Source of the DNA: Porogramme epimiltina | Lineage: Eukaryota; Basidiomycota; Agaricomycetes; Polyporales; Polyporaceae | Reading direction: 5' to 3' | Assembly (NCBI GenBank): GCA_900155495.1 | Contig: FTLJ01000500.1 | Coordinates: forward strand, 1 to 64,000 | Length of the DNA stretch: 64,000 nt | Part shown: one piece after another, positions 9,529 through 20,632 of the stretch | How positions within the stretch are numbered: the first letter of the stretch is position 1 | Layout: each line of letters opens with the position of its first letter | Program-made: the position numbers and the translations under genes | Notes under the pieces: generated by a model | Databases searched by the model: none | Seen by the model: the letters and a program-made list of their open reading frames with translations, nothing else | Told to the model about the DNA's origin: nothing

Positions 9529-10423
9529 TCAACCTTGTTCTGTTCGCTTAACACCGTCAGTATGCATTGTATCGCTAGAATTCTCTTGAGTTCTTTGTGG
9601 ATGCACGTTGGTTGTGTCGGGTGTTCCAGCAATGGCCATTGGCGAATAAGGAGGCCCACTCGCATCTTGGGTAGGGGCATCGAGAGGCTCGTCTGACTCC
9701 GGTGGAAGTGCACCCCTTGGCCAAGTGTTTTCGCGGATCCAGCCAGCTTGGAGGATTTTGATCTGGAGGCCCGGAGATGTCCATCAACACTGGCCACTAC
9801 TAAAATGGCCTATATCCGAGAGGAGAACGCACCACCAGTGCAAGCGGAAGGCGATGTTTGAGTCTAGCACCTGCAACCAACCCGCGCCATACCCTGTCCA
9901 CGCCTGTCTTCCAGACATCATCGTCTTCTACAGCGCCTGGTGGTGCTAGAAGTGCCTCGAGCCGTTGACGGGAGGGGTTTGCTTCCGTTGCACACGGAGG
10001 GTTTGGACCTGGGGACAACCACAGTGTCCTACGGGCGGCGAAATGGTCGGCTCCGGGCGGTGGCAGGTCTAAAGCGGCTAGTCGCTCCTGGAACGGTGAC
10101 ATGCGCGGGGGCTCCGAGCGGGCGGTGGGTGTAGGGCTCAGATGCGGCGAGTCAAATGGAGCAGAGAACGACCGATCTGATAGTGGCCAGGACTGGTATG
10201 GTTGCGGGGGCGGTGTCTTGTGGATTGTCTGGGGAGCCTTGGTCGACTCATCGGGCGAGGAGGGGGGCGTAATGATGATAGCGGTGGTAGAAGGCGGACA
10301 TAGGTCTCTTAGGTGGGCTTCCCCACTTAGAGTTTGCATAGAGAACAGAGGCCAATGGTCACGCCCAAGATAGCAATCCCCATGTTTTGACGCTGACATA
10401 AGGCTTTTACCACGTGCGGCCAT
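9529..10423 (-). CDS. Unknown protein, proline/serine-rich with C-terminal helical segment
   Basis: Not recognised. Two exons are supported: from about 10423 (MAARGKSLMSAS; an upstream ATG at 10495 would overlap GRR1) down to about 9856, then a roughly 70-nt intron (GTGCGT...CTCCAG), then a last exon starting IKILQAGWIREN and stopping at 9529-9531. The N-terminal half is disordered and rich in Pro and Ser. A possibly ordered stretch reads RLAALDLPPP, later DDDVWKTGVDRVWRGLVAGAR and KHRLPLALVIKILQAG across the splice. The intron join keeps phase and removes stops in the other frames, supporting a real gene. A further intron near 10322-10410 is possible. It starts about 58 bp from GRR1 on the opposite strand. 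Confidence 0.5.
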
Positions 10424-10481
10424 CACTGCTGCTTGCCCGACGGCACCAACCGAGGGCCTCAGCAGAACAACGCCCTCCTCC
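10424..10481. promoter_or_regulatory. 58-bp gap between divergent starts of the unknown gene and GRR1
   Basis: The start codons chosen for the two divergent genes are 58 bp apart, too close for separate promoters, so transcripts probably overlap or share one promoter. A CACGTG lies at 10411-10416, just inside the minus-strand gene. Confidence 0.4.
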
Positions 10482-13331
10482 TTGCCGTCCTCCACGATGT
10501 ACTCAAGGCATTCTCCCGCTCAGTCCAACACTTCTCTCTCCGACAACGACGACGACGATTTTAACGTCAAATCAGCCTTCTTCAGAGACAATGATGCCGA
10601 CTCAACCGCCACTATAATCCCCGCACATTGGTCTACTCGCCGTGGTTCCCTTCCACTGAGCACCCCTCTATCTCATGCCTCTCGTCTTCCTCCAGAAATC
10701 CTCATCCATATTCTTAAACACCTCCACTCCTCCCGCGACCTCTACCATGCTCTCCTTGTCTCTCGGGCGTGGTGCGAGTGCTCAGTTGAGCTACTGTGGT
10801 ATCGCCCCAGCTTCTCCAAGTTTTCCACCCTCGTCAAGATGATGCGCGTTTTATCCAGGGACGACCAAACGTTCATATATGCGCAATTTATCCGACGTCT
10901 CAACTTCCTCTGCGTTGGAAACGACCTCTCCGACTCCCTCTTCTCCCGCCTATCCCATTGCGTGCGGTTGGAGCGGCTCACTCTCATCAACTGTACATCC
11001 CTATCCGACGATGGCCTCACCCGCGTTCTTCCACGATGCCCCAACTTAGTTGCCCTTGACCTCACTGGTGTTTCCGAGGTCACGGACCGGTCCATTGTGG
11101 CTCTAGCAGCCTCTGCCAAGCGGCTGCAGGGCATCAACCTCACCGGTTGCAAGAAACTCACAGATGAGTCTGTCCTTGCGCTTGCGGCGAGCTGCCCGCT
11201 CCTTCGCCGTGTCAAGCTCAGTAATGTTGAGCAAGTCACGGACGAGTCCATCTCCGGGCTGGCCCGTTCTTGTCCCCTCCTCCTCGAAATCGATCTCAAC
11301 AACTGCAAGAACGTCACGGACATCTCTGTTCGCGAGCTGTGGATGCACTCAGTGCAGATGCGCGAGATGCGCCTTTCCCTGTGCATAGAGCTCACCGACG
11401 CCGCCTTCCCTACGCCACCGAGACGCGATATTGCCCTTCCAGGCGGCAACCCCTTCCCTTCCTCGGCTCCACTCCCTGTCAATGAGTTACCCCCATTACG
11501 AGTACCGCAACTATTCGAACAGCTCCGTATGCTGGACCTCACGGGCTGTGCCCATATTACCGACGACGCGATTGAAGGCATCGTATCAGTGGCTCCCAAG
11601 ATCCGCAATCTCGTTCTTGCGAAGTGCTCGCAGCTCACGGATAGCGCCGTGGAAAGCATTTGCAAGCTCGGGAAAGGCCTACATTACCTCCACCTTGGGC
11701 ACGCTCAAGCTATCACAGACCGCTCCATCAACAGTCTTGTGAGGTCCTGCACTCGCCTGCGGTACATTGATCTTGCCAGTGAGTTGCTCCTTCTTTTTCG
11801 TATAGGCGTCTGCTAATGTTGTCTACTTGTCTAGACTGTGTACAGCTCACGGACATGTCCGTTTTCGAGCTTTCAACTCTGCAGAAACTCCGTCGCATTG
11901 GTCTTGTGCGCGTCAATAATCTCACGGATCAAGCTATCCATGCTCTCGGAGAGAGGCATGCGACGCTAGAACGTATCCATCTGTCGTACTGCGACCAGAT
12001 ATCCGTCATGGCCATCCACTTCCTCCTTCAAAAGCTCCCGAAGCTCACCCACCTCAGCTTGACGGGCATCACTGCTTTCCGCCGTGCAGAACTTCAACAG
12101 TTTTGTCGGCCTCCGCCTCAGGTAAGATATCCCCACTAGAGCGTAGAAATGATGTTCATTCTATGGACAGGACTTCAACTCCACCCAAAGGGCCGCTTTT
12201 TGCGTATATTCTGGGAAGGGCGTTACAGAACTGCGGGAGTTCCTTGCTGAGCTATTCGCGACCATTACCAGCGAGCTGGCGACGTCCAACGACACTGACT
12301 ACGACGAGGAGTTCGAGGATCACGAAGTCCAACGCTCGAGACGACAACTCGACGCCGATGTCCTCGACGAGGACGAAGAGGACGAAGAGTCAGCTTCGGA
12401 AGTATTCATGTCACAGGACAATGGAGATATACACTCCACGCCTCGACTTCCGGGGCGAGGGCCTGTTCAGGACCAGCCTTCGAGGCCCTTTCTTCCCCCC
12501 GCCGATCTTGCCATGACTAGAGAACCGAGGAGGAACCCTACCCCCCGCGCACAGCCCCGCGCTCAAGCAGCAAACAGGCCTCCATGGCTTCAGCCCATCA
12601 CTCATCATCGACCTCGGCGGGGTTTCGGTCAACAGCCAATCGTTGAGCAGTCAACGTCCCCGACTCCCAGCGAAGCGGCCTCGAATCGTAGTGCAGGAAC
12701 TAGCCATTCGACCGGTACTGCTTTCTTCAGGACGTATGCAGACGCGCCGGGCTCTGCAAGAAATGGCGTCATGACCCCAGATCTGGTGTACGCAGAAATC
12801 GGCCATGGTCGAGGAGCGGGTCCTGGCCCTAGTACTATCCTTGTCCAGGCTAGTCGCCGTGAGCCAGTCATTGAGGCATCGTTCCCAAGTGCGTCATCGT
12901 CAAGCCCGACCCGCAACGCTATGAGTCCTCCACCTCCATCCAGCATTGGCATGGCAGCAACCGAGGTCTTCAGTGCCGTAGCACGCCCATTTCGCATTCA
13001 AGATCACGAACGCAGCCACATTCTACACGACACCTCGAACTCCTACCTTCGCGGAACAGGATCGCAAGATGGCGCCAGTGCCTTTGGTGTCTTACAGGAC
13101 ATGTCACCTCCATCGCCAACAACGCGAGAGCTTCAAGAGTCTGTGCACTCCGCTCTTGTGGGGTCGGGTTCGATGCTCGATGGTGACGGTCGAGGCAGAA
13201 GTGTCAAACGCACCTTGAGGAATACCTTTGCTGCCGCAGAGACTTTCCTCACAGGCCGTAGCTCTGGCGGTGGCCCCGAAGGTCCGGCGGGAATGACTGG
13301 TGGTCGCGACGTTGACACACATGGGCATTGA
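10482..13331 (+). CDS. GRR1: F-box / leucine-rich-repeat protein Grr1, substrate receptor of SCF ubiquitin ligase
   Basis: Recruits phosphorylated substrates such as G1 cyclins and nutrient regulators to the SCF ligase. An acidic, disordered N-terminus leads to the F-box (RLPPEILIHILKHLHSSRDL ... SRAWCECSVELLW). About a dozen cysteine-containing LRRs follow, with the repeat pattern L-LTGC-x-x-LTDxS (for example INLTGCKKLTDESVLALAASC). The C-terminus is a long disordered tail with an acidic cluster (DEDEEDEESASE). Two introns: after RYIDLA (about 11780-11834) and after FCRPPPQ (12122-12170), both GT-AG and phase-consistent. A second ATG five codons in (MYSRHSP) is an alternative start; the stop is 13329-13331. 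The order and length match fungal Grr1. Confidence 0.9.
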
Positions 13332-13766
13332 GACTGCCCGGTTTTTATTCCTCCTCTGATCCTCCTCTTTCCGCCGCTGCACTCCCCGTTTGCCCGTAGC
13401 ATTGTTCTCCGGACTCGCTATACCATACATGAGCGCTCATGTTGGATGACAATTTTCCTACCTTCCTCTCTAAACGAACGTCACAGCCCTTGTTGAAGTA
13501 GTTTCTCGGTCCATACGACGTCCCTGTATGCTCATTACTGTACCACCATGTAGTTCTGACCCGTACGTTCCCCGGATTTTCCACCTTCCGATGCAGATAT
13601 AAGGAATAGACTGTAACTTGAAGTTGTACACACATACAGATTACCTAGTGCAAATTAAGTAGCCGCCCGAGAACAACGCCGACACGGCAATGTGGCTTGA
13701 GATCAAGACGTCCTCTAACTCAACCCCCTCTACCCTCTCTTCATCTGCACGCGCACGCCGCTCGTC
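13332..13766. other. Intergenic region GRR1 / NAA10
   Basis: It holds the 3' flank of GRR1 and the NAA10 promoter. No gene-like pattern was seen. Confidence 0.4.
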
Positions 13767-14553
13767 ATGGTAAACATTAGGCCAGCTCGGGTACGTAAGG
13801 TTGACCGCGTGCGGAGCGGCGACTCATTCGACAAGGCCAGGTAGAAGACCTCGGGGGAATGCAAGCGTGCAATCTGCACAACCTCCCTGAAAACTATACC
13901 TTGAAGTACTGTACGTCCTCATCGGCAACGTTTCCATATCTTGACTCTCACAGCGATGTGTACTCCTGTTAAGACCTGTACCATGCCCTAACGTGGCCCC
14001 AGCTTTCGTACGTGGCGGAAGACGAGGGTAAGATCGTGGGGTACATATTAGCGAAGATGTAAGCACCATGCGGTCACCTTCCGCTCCGGCATCATGCTCA
14101 TTGCAGGCACAGGGAGGAGGACGTTGCGGACGGTGACGAACCCCATGGGCACGTAACCTCAATATCCGTCCTGCGATCCTACCGTAGGCTAGGTCTCGCA
14201 AAACGCCTCATGATACAGTCTCGTGAGTCCTCTTTTCTTTTTGATCCGTATATTCTAGGGCCCAAGCCTCCTCCCCTCCTCTGTAGAAGAAGCCATGGCG
14301 ACTGTATACAAGGCCGCATATGTTTCCCTCCACGTCCGAAAGTCAAATCGCGCTGCCTTATGCTTGTACCGTGATACATTGGGCTTCACGGTGAAGGATA
14401 TCGAGAAGGGATATTGTGAGTATTTGTTTTATCACGCATTCATCTTCCGCCGGTGCCCCAAGTGTTGGCTTGCCAGAAGCTGATCTGTCCATAGATGCCG
14501 ACGGTGAGGATGCTTACGCTATGCGTTTGTCTCTTAAACACCTGGCGAGGTAG
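13767..14553 (+). CDS. NAA10: N-alpha-acetyltransferase Naa10/Ard1, catalytic subunit of NatA
   Basis: Acetylates Ser/Ala/Thr/Gly N-termini at the ribosome together with Naa15. The gene is broken by five introns, so no long single frame shows it. Joined exons read MVNIRPAR | VEDLGGMQACNLHNLPENYT | YLYHALTWPQLSYVAEDE ... VGYILAKM | HREEDVADGD ... HGHVTSISVLRSYRRLGLAK | QEAMATVYKAAYVSLHVRKS ... | ADGEDAYAMRLSLKHLAR. The acetyl-CoA loop is RRLGLA (RxxGxA), and HLPENY and YVSLHVRKSN are hallmark Naa10 motifs. At about 157 residues it lacks the disordered tail of animal Naa10. It converges with the acidic-tail hydrolase; the stops are about 130 bp apart. Confidence 0.92.
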
Positions 14554-14683
14554 AGGGCGCAGACGAATCGACAATATCGTACAGTAGAATGATCCGGTTG
14601 TATACAACAACGCATAATGATACATTGTGTTCCAGTGTACACGACCATACCCATAGTCCATGAATGTCGCCCAGGTATCTGCT

Positions 14684-16686
14684 TCAGCGCGTCCCGGACG
14701 GGTTTGCTTGCACCCCTTCCTCCACTTCCTCAAACTCGTCATCGTCATCGTCGTCTTCATCGTCGTCGTCGTCGTCATCCTCTTCTTCTTCTTCTTCGTC
14801 GTCGTCGCCCTCTTCGTCGTCTTCCTCTTCTTCGTCGTCATCATCCTCTCCTTCCGCCTTGTCGACTGGGGCAGCAGAAGAACCCATAGTTAGTATAGCC
14901 TCTCCTGCTTCTTCCTCTTCCTCTTCCTCTTCATCATCGTCTTCGTCTTCGTCATCGTCTTCATCGTCTTCCTCTTCGTCGTCCTCGTCTTCATCGTGTC
15001 CTTCCTCCGCAGTCGCGGCCTCTTGAGTATTGACAGATTCGACTCCTCCGGAATTGGACGTAGCGAGCGCAGTTGCCGCCACAACGCCTGCGGCGCCCAC
15101 AGAAACTGCTGCCCCAGAGATGGAAGCTACTGTAGAAGTGGAACCAGTGGCCGACGCTACCGCTGAGGCCGCGTGCACAGTGGTCGATGAACGCACGGTA
15201 TCCTTCACCTCCGCTTGTTTCGGTGGAACCGGTGGTGGCGGCTGCTCCATCTGTCGATGTTGCTGCACCGCAGTTTGCACAAGCCGCGCGGTGGCGAGGC
15301 CGAGCTCGTAGTAACCGTCGTTCGTCTTGCCGTCGAACATGCCGATATGCGCTTGGACTTCGTCCGAAGCGAGCGTGTTTTTGTTCGCCCCAAAGTGCGA
15401 CATTGACGGATCATTGGGATAGGGTAGAACGGCAAACGTCCGTGGCTCAGAGAAGTTCGGCGGGCTAGGTGGAATGTACGTGTAGAACCTGGCATATGAC
15501 AACATTACGACAATTCTTTACTCGAGAAAAAGGAAACGAAGCTTACATGTGGAAGAGTACGCCCATCTGCGCTTCGATGGCGAAGAGCTTGTGGAGCCGC
15601 ACCTCGAGCTCATCCTTATTCCACAGATTTCCAACATATTTGAGGTGGTCTGAAACCCACGTATAACCTATCCCAATGTCGTCACGCTTATAGTAGGCGG
15701 TGCCCGCTGCGGCGCCAGCGATCAGGGCGCCGCCCATGGCGAGTGCCGCGGGTGCCGCCCACTTCTGCCAGAGCGACCCTCCGCTCGGCGCCTCTTCCTC
15801 TGCGGTCGTGGCAGTTGTAGGGGATTTGGGGGGAACTTTAGGCGGGACTGGGGGAGCGGCAGCTCCCCCAAATCCGCTCCATGACTTGAAGCTGCTGAGT
15901 ACGCTGGTCGCCGTAGTGACGTACTGAGCGGCCTGGTTGGCGGAATTCTTGAATACGTGAGGGTGAAGGCCCAAGTACTACAGGAATAATGTCACGATGT
16001 GCGGGGAGGGGCATGAAGACACAAGACTGACTGGTGTGTCGTATGCAATACACGCAACGATGTTAGGCCACAGAGGGGCACGCTTGTCGGGACGTGTTTG
16101 TGCAAACTCGACGAGGGCGTCGGCCGCAAGGAGACCACCCATACTACGCACGAGCATTCAGTCGGGTCGAGCACTCAGCGAAGATTCTCGATGGGGCGCA
16201 CCTATGCCCGCAGAGAACAATCTTCGCTTTGCCTGCTCCGCCGTTCGCGACCTCTCGCCGGACAGTGAGGTCGGTGAGCCAATCCGCAAACCGTACAACG
16301 GCGGCATTCTGTTCGCGGCATCAGACGATGAGAGAGAGTCCGGCATGCTACCCATGGCTTACAAGCTCTCCTTTGGTCTTCAAGGACAGAAGAGGTCAGC
16401 GGACGCAGGACAGATTGGAAGGAGCCGCGGACCTCATAAGCCGGAAAGATAATACTCTCCACGGTCGTGCCACCCAAGCCCTCCGAAACTATGTGCTGGA
16501 GACGCTCTGGAAACTTCCCAAATGTTGAATCGGTGCCCTTGAAGCTGCGTTTTCGTTAATTCTAGGGACTATGATCAAGTAGATGGTAACGAAGGAAGGT
16601 GCTTACCCATGAATGAAGACTAGTAGCACGAGATCGTTTGGTTGGGGTGTGTTGGTGGGAACTGAGGCGGGTTTAGTGGGATCCAT
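14684..16686 (-). CDS. Alpha/beta-hydrolase (DUF676/lipase-like) with membrane segment and acidic tail
   Basis: Predicted serine hydrolase of unknown substrate. Exons starting at ATG 16686 read MDPTKPASVPTN, then LVFIHGFKGTDSTFGKFP (oxyanion region), AYE|TKGEL, RFADWLTDLT, the nucleophile elbow GHSMGGLL, AYDTPYLGLHPHVF. Then come a proline-rich linker, a glycine/alanine-rich hydrophobic helix (AALAMGGALIAGAAAGTAYY), and WVSDHLKYVGNLW leading to PRTFAVLP and ANKNTLASDEVQAHIGMF. After QQHRQMEQPPPPVPP the protein ends in about 100 almost purely Asp/Glu residues, stop 14684-14686. Six introns of about 50-60 nt are phase-consistent. The fold is well supported by GHSMGG; the membrane helix and tail suggest an anchored enzyme. 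DUF676 membership is from memory of the pattern, not a search. Confidence 0.78.
14726..15005 (-). repeat. Asp/Glu-coding microsatellite-like tract in the hydrolase gene
   Basis: Two dense blocks of imperfect TCG/TCT/TCC/TCA trinucleotides on the plus strand (about 14741-14860 and 14910-15000) read as GAC/GAA/GAG/GAT on the minus strand, coding runs of acidic residues. They are separated by a short non-repetitive segment (ILTMGSSAAPVDKAEG). Such tracts tend to vary in length by slippage. Confidence 0.8.
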
Positions 16687-16902
16687 GTTAGTGGGAGAGC
16701 ATAAGGGATAGCAGAGATTAGCAGAACGTGTCTGCAGCGTGGTGTATAAGCTGCCTTGAGGCGAGAGCAGCGGCACTGCCGACCGAGGCGGGATTTCCTA
16801 TCTTTAGCAGCCCGCGCGGTACGCGCACATCACGAGACCAGTGTGTGGGGTAAGCATCACCGTCGCCCCAGGCTACCTCTTTCGTCTTCCCATCTTACTG
16901 CA
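16687..16902. promoter_or_regulatory. 216-bp divergent promoter region, hydrolase / CCDC97-like
   Basis: Intergenic space between two start codons pointing outward. No TATA box is evident. It must serve both genes or overlap their 5' untranslated regions. Confidence 0.45.
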
Positions 16903-17650
16903 ATGGCTGCTGGATCTCAATCCGCCGTGCCCTCCGTTCTGATATACCTTGGCCTTCCACAAACATACGAGCCCTCTCCTCAGTCAGCGCCGGTCGAGTT
17001 TTTACGGAAACATGTTCGCGAACTCCCTCCACACATGCTTAGGCTGTTCTCGGAGAGCACGACCCCGCGCGAGAGAACCGCGGTGCCCACAATACGTAAC
17101 CGGCGACTGAAATATGCGGAGACCATGCCCCCCGAGCTCTCTCTGGTGAATGCAAAGTCTGCCTGGCCGACACTCTGGGAAGGTTGGGAACGGCCCGGGA
17201 AGGAGCAAGGGAAAGACGAAAAGGACTGGGCAGAGAAAGAGTTCATGGGAGGCACAAGCAAGCAACAGGTCGGCAAGCTTGGCGCACTTCTTGCAGACTA
17301 TGAAGAGGAGCGCGAGTCTGAGCGAGTGAGGACTATTCGGAGACAACGGGCAGAATATATCGAATCTCTTCCGGAGGAGGATGAGGACAGTGACGAAAGC
17401 GACGAAGAAACTTCTACGCCGCCCGAAGCACCTCCAGCGGAGAAAGAGGACATGTTCCTTAGAGTCGTCAAAGAACGATTCATCTATGGCTTCCTCGAGG
17501 TGGGTCTTCCTAGCTCTTGAACGAAACCATATATTGAACTCTACACCTCAGTCAATCGACTATGACAAAGTTGACTGGGATGAAAGATGGGACGAAGATC
17601 TAGATAGAGATGCCGAAGAAAAATGGTTCGATGGCGAGGAGGAAGACTGA
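16903..17650 (+). CDS. CCDC97-like protein (DUF2052 C-terminal domain)
   Basis: Two exons (16903-17499, 17552-17650) give 231 residues. Seen: a helical N-terminal half with FLRKHVRELPPHML and RNRRLKYAETM, an EEERESERVRTIRRQRAEYI stretch, a strongly acidic linker, then FLRVVKERFIYGFLE | SIDYDKVDWDERWDED and a final EEKWFDGEEED. The ending F/Y-x-Y-x-x-V-D ... E-E-x-x-F-D-x-E-E-x is the pattern I associate with the CCDC97/DUF2052 family, a poorly studied group reported around the SF3B part of the spliceosome. Family assignment is by motif memory only. The intron (GTGGGT...CTCAG, 52 nt) splits the conserved C-terminal domain. Confidence 0.62.
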
Positions 17651-18622
17651 GGGTCTGGCTTGTAAAGTCTGCCGTCTTCCACAAGTGTGCACGGCCTCGC
17701 TACAGAACAGTCGCTACACTGCAAGTTGCAGAAGATCGACCTCTCGTGTCGTTACGACATGCGTTGACTTTTCTTCGGTGCGTACATCACACAAGCTGGT
17801 CCCACTCGCGCGCATAATTGACGAGGATACGGACCTCCAGGAGAAATGGTGTTCGCAGTCAATATAATGTCACAAGTTGCTTATCCTATCGACAGACGAC
17901 TCAGGGTACTAGGCCGTAGATCGTTCAATATGGGTGAGAGCAATGGAAGAAGAGCAGCTTTGATTAAACATCGAAAGGTGCACGTGTATGTCAAGTCCGA
18001 CTGTCGTGTATCAACTGTGTAGTAACTTCACAGCCATACTTCATAGCCGTCTCCGCTCAACGGGAGTTTGGGCGACGCGCTATGGAGCTTGAATGTTCGG
18101 CATATATGACGTATCTATTTTTGCAAGGCAGTGACGCAGTTGTTCCGAAGTTGTGCAGCGTCATAGTCAATCTCGGCCCAGGCTTACCGTGGCCGAGCAT
18201 TCTGTTGGATAGGCGACTGCGATGCGTTCCCGGAGATGTAACATACCGGCCAGCGCCACGGCCCACCGAGGTATGTTACCAATCTGTAACTGATGAACAA
18301 GGGCGACTACAGCTTGAACAACACCAATGCACCTTGTCTGGAACTCTCCTATAATTGTTCTGCTCCGGGAGCGTCAAGGTAATAGAGACTACGCGGCCAA
18401 TAGCATTGGGAAGGCACTACTTACCGATCGTTGCCGAAGTCAACTATCCGACATATATCCTCCCGTCTTTAGTCGCGCCTCAACTTCGGTTCTGCATCTA
18501 CCATATGACCTCATTCATCCGCATTCCAGAATCGCCGTGCTATGGAAACTCTTCTCACCCACCACCCTGAGCTGAGGTCACGACATGGAAAATCGCCGAC
18601 GTGTGCTCAACAACGTCACAAT

Positions 18623-18628
18623 GCGGGG
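18623..18628 (+). promoter_or_regulatory. Candidate CreA/Cre1 carbon-repression site
   Basis: GCGGGG fits the SYGGRG consensus for Cre1/CreA and lies 138 bp before the AA9 start codon. Cellulolytic genes in fungi are commonly under Cre1 control. One six-base match is weak evidence by itself. Confidence 0.35.
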
Positions 18629-18701
18629 TGCCAAGCCAGAAGCTAATTTCCGCGAACAGTCTCGGGTCATACCCTAGCTGTCCCAGGGCCAGTCTTGGGA
18701 G

Positions 18702-18708
18702 TATAAAG
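18702..18708 (+). promoter_or_regulatory. TATA box of the AA9 gene
   Basis: TATAAAG lies 59 bp upstream of the AA9 ATG, a normal spacing for a strongly regulated secreted-enzyme gene. Most other genes in the window lack such a clear box. Confidence 0.6.
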
Positions 18709-18760
18709 GTGAGCTGGAGCGAAGGATTGAGGTCTGAGCTCGCGCCCCCAACCCTCAAAT

Positions 18761-19873
18761 ATGAAGCCTACGCTCCTCCTTACCCTCGCCGTAGCGGCCA
18801 TCGGGGCCCACGCACACTGTAAGTATCAACCTTCCCTTTTGATCTGGGAGAAGAGTGGAGTGGAGGCTTACCCGATGCTTCCGAATTATCCAGTTACGAT
18901 GCAGTACATCTGGGATAATGGCGTAAGCACCGCATTTCATCAGTGGTTTGTCGTTGAAGTTGACGGGTTTGGTGCAGGTTGACGAAGGCCAGAATAACTA
19001 CATCCGTATCCCTCCGAACAACAACCCTGTGACAGACGTCACCTCGACTGATTTGACCTGCAACGTGAATGGGCTCTCGGGAGCAAACGTCCAAACACTC
19101 TCCATCCCTGCCGGCGCGAATGTTCATACTATCCCTTCAATGCTACCCTATGTATTCTAACTTCCTCTTCCTTCTATAGATTACCTTTGAGTGGCACCAA
19201 CATGCTCAGCGTACCGGTGAAGACGCCATCTCTGGCGGCCACAAGGGTCCCGTCCAAGTCTACATCGCCAAGGCACCTTCGACCGCAGCGTCGTTCAACG
19301 GCCAAGGCGCGGTCTGGACAAAGATATACTCCTCCGGTCTCCTGAACGCGCAGTCCCAGCAATGGGCAACTGATGTCGTCAACACCAACAACGGCGAGTT
19401 CCTTAGCCGGTCCTGGTTATGTGGTATCGAACGGGTCGCTGACGCCTGGTGCTGGGATTTGTGTTACAGGCAAACACAGCGTTGTTATTCCCTCCTCACT
19501 CCCCGCCGGCGATTACCTCCTGCGTGCCGAGATTATCGCTCTCCACGTTGCCCAGACTTACCCCGGTGCCCAATTCGTATGTGCCATTGCATATCCGCTT
19601 GTTGTTATTGACAACGAGCCCTTCGACCGTGATTTCAGTACATCGGCTGTGCCCAGGTCACGATCACGAGCGGCGGAAGCGCTAACCCGCCAAAGATTGC
19701 CCTCCCGGGAGCCTACAAGTCGTCTGACCCCGGTATCACAGTCAACATCTACAACAACCTTCAAAGCTACACTGCGTGAGTATCGCAACCCCCTGCCGTG
19801 TCGGCGTTAGGCTCATACTGATCCGCAATGCCCCTATGTTCACAGCCCCGGTGGCGCTGTTTGGTCTGGGTGA
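18761..19873 (+). CDS. Secreted AA9 lytic polysaccharide monooxygenase (former GH61)
   Basis: Copper enzyme that oxidatively cleaves cellulose or related glucans outside the cell. Exon 1 encodes an 18-residue signal peptide ([18 protein letters not shown]) and His1, the first copper ligand after cleavage. Later: [41 protein letters not shown] (second copper histidine), [14 protein letters not shown] and GAQFYIGCAQV (axial Tyr, conserved Gln, and the Cys pairing with LTC). About 236 residues and no CBM1 module. Introns interrupt at codon 2 of the mature protein, after WDNG, after GAN, after NNG (a long 82-nt intron, acceptor CACAG), after AQF and near the end; the stop TGA is 19871-19873. The NNG splice was chosen because only that acceptor keeps frame. 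Confidence 0.85.
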
Positions 19874-20632
19874 GAGGTGTCTGTCAAAGTAGTAGTGTTA
19901 CGACGTGTATTCTTGGTTCCGAAACTGTGTCAATTCAATCACCTTCCGACTCCACGTGGAGCATCAACGACTCTGCCTCTGCCGTGCTTCCATGGCGAAC
20001 GTGTTGGAGAGCTCAGACGCATTATGTCCCCGTTGTCAGACATCGGCAACTTCGTCCGCGAGAGTTACGGCCAGGTAGGGGGAAAGGGGCGTACGAATAC
20101 GTCGTGACCAAACACGTCGTGACGTACAGGCGCTCCGAGCCTCCGACGAGAGTGGGCCGACCTGGCGGCGCAGCTGTGGCTGGGCCGGCACGCGCGTGCG
20201 GTGATGAACCACGACGCCTTCCGTATAAGGCACGAAGATCTGGAAAGCGCCTTGAGGTATGGGCACGGGGGAAGGGCTGGGGGAGACGGACAGCTGACGA
20301 CAAAGGCGACCTCATTGCGCGCGGCGGACCGCCCACCATGCGGCTTCCCACAGAGCCAGGAGGTGGTCCAAGACTGCGCCGTTGGCTCGCGTGCGCGCCA
20401 TGAGCTCATCGCCTCATCAACCGTCCGCCGATTGCCTCGCTTTCCCCTCTGCCCTGTAGACAGCGATATAAGGCACGCTCAGACGCTGTCCTTTGGCCCT
20501 ATTCCCCTTAGTCCTACCATACCCCCATACGATATCGTGCGCTGCATGTCTCACGTTACAAGCACGACCACCGCCAAGGCTCTCGTCTCCCAGTCGCCAT
20601 TCGCACTGTCCCTGGTTGGAGGTCCGTCCAGG
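19874..20632. other. Intergenic region AA9 / 14-3-3
   Basis: No recognised gene. A TATAAG at about 20467-20472 may serve the 14-3-3 gene. CGTCGTGAC occurs twice near 20100-20121, probably by chance. Confidence 0.4.

Larger units (their letters stand above)
17651..18760. other. 1.1-kb intergenic region upstream of the AA9 gene
   Basis: No coding pattern was recognised on either strand. The right end carries the promoter elements listed for the AA9 gene; the left end should contain the CCDC97-like 3' untranslated region. Confidence 0.5.

Noticed and set aside
14664..15026. Plus-strand poly-Ser frame
   Set aside because: It is the complement of the Asp/Glu tract of the minus-strand hydrolase.
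19373..19500. Continuous reading of the AA9 region through [14 protein letters not shown]
   Set aside because: It is in a different frame from the preceding exon; the 82-nt intron with acceptor CACAG joins NNG to [12 protein letters not shown] and gives the family pattern.
20022..20410. Several overlapping frames between AA9 and 14-3-3, considered as a small gene
   Set aside because: All three frames on both strands are open because of composition; no splice-consistent conserved product.
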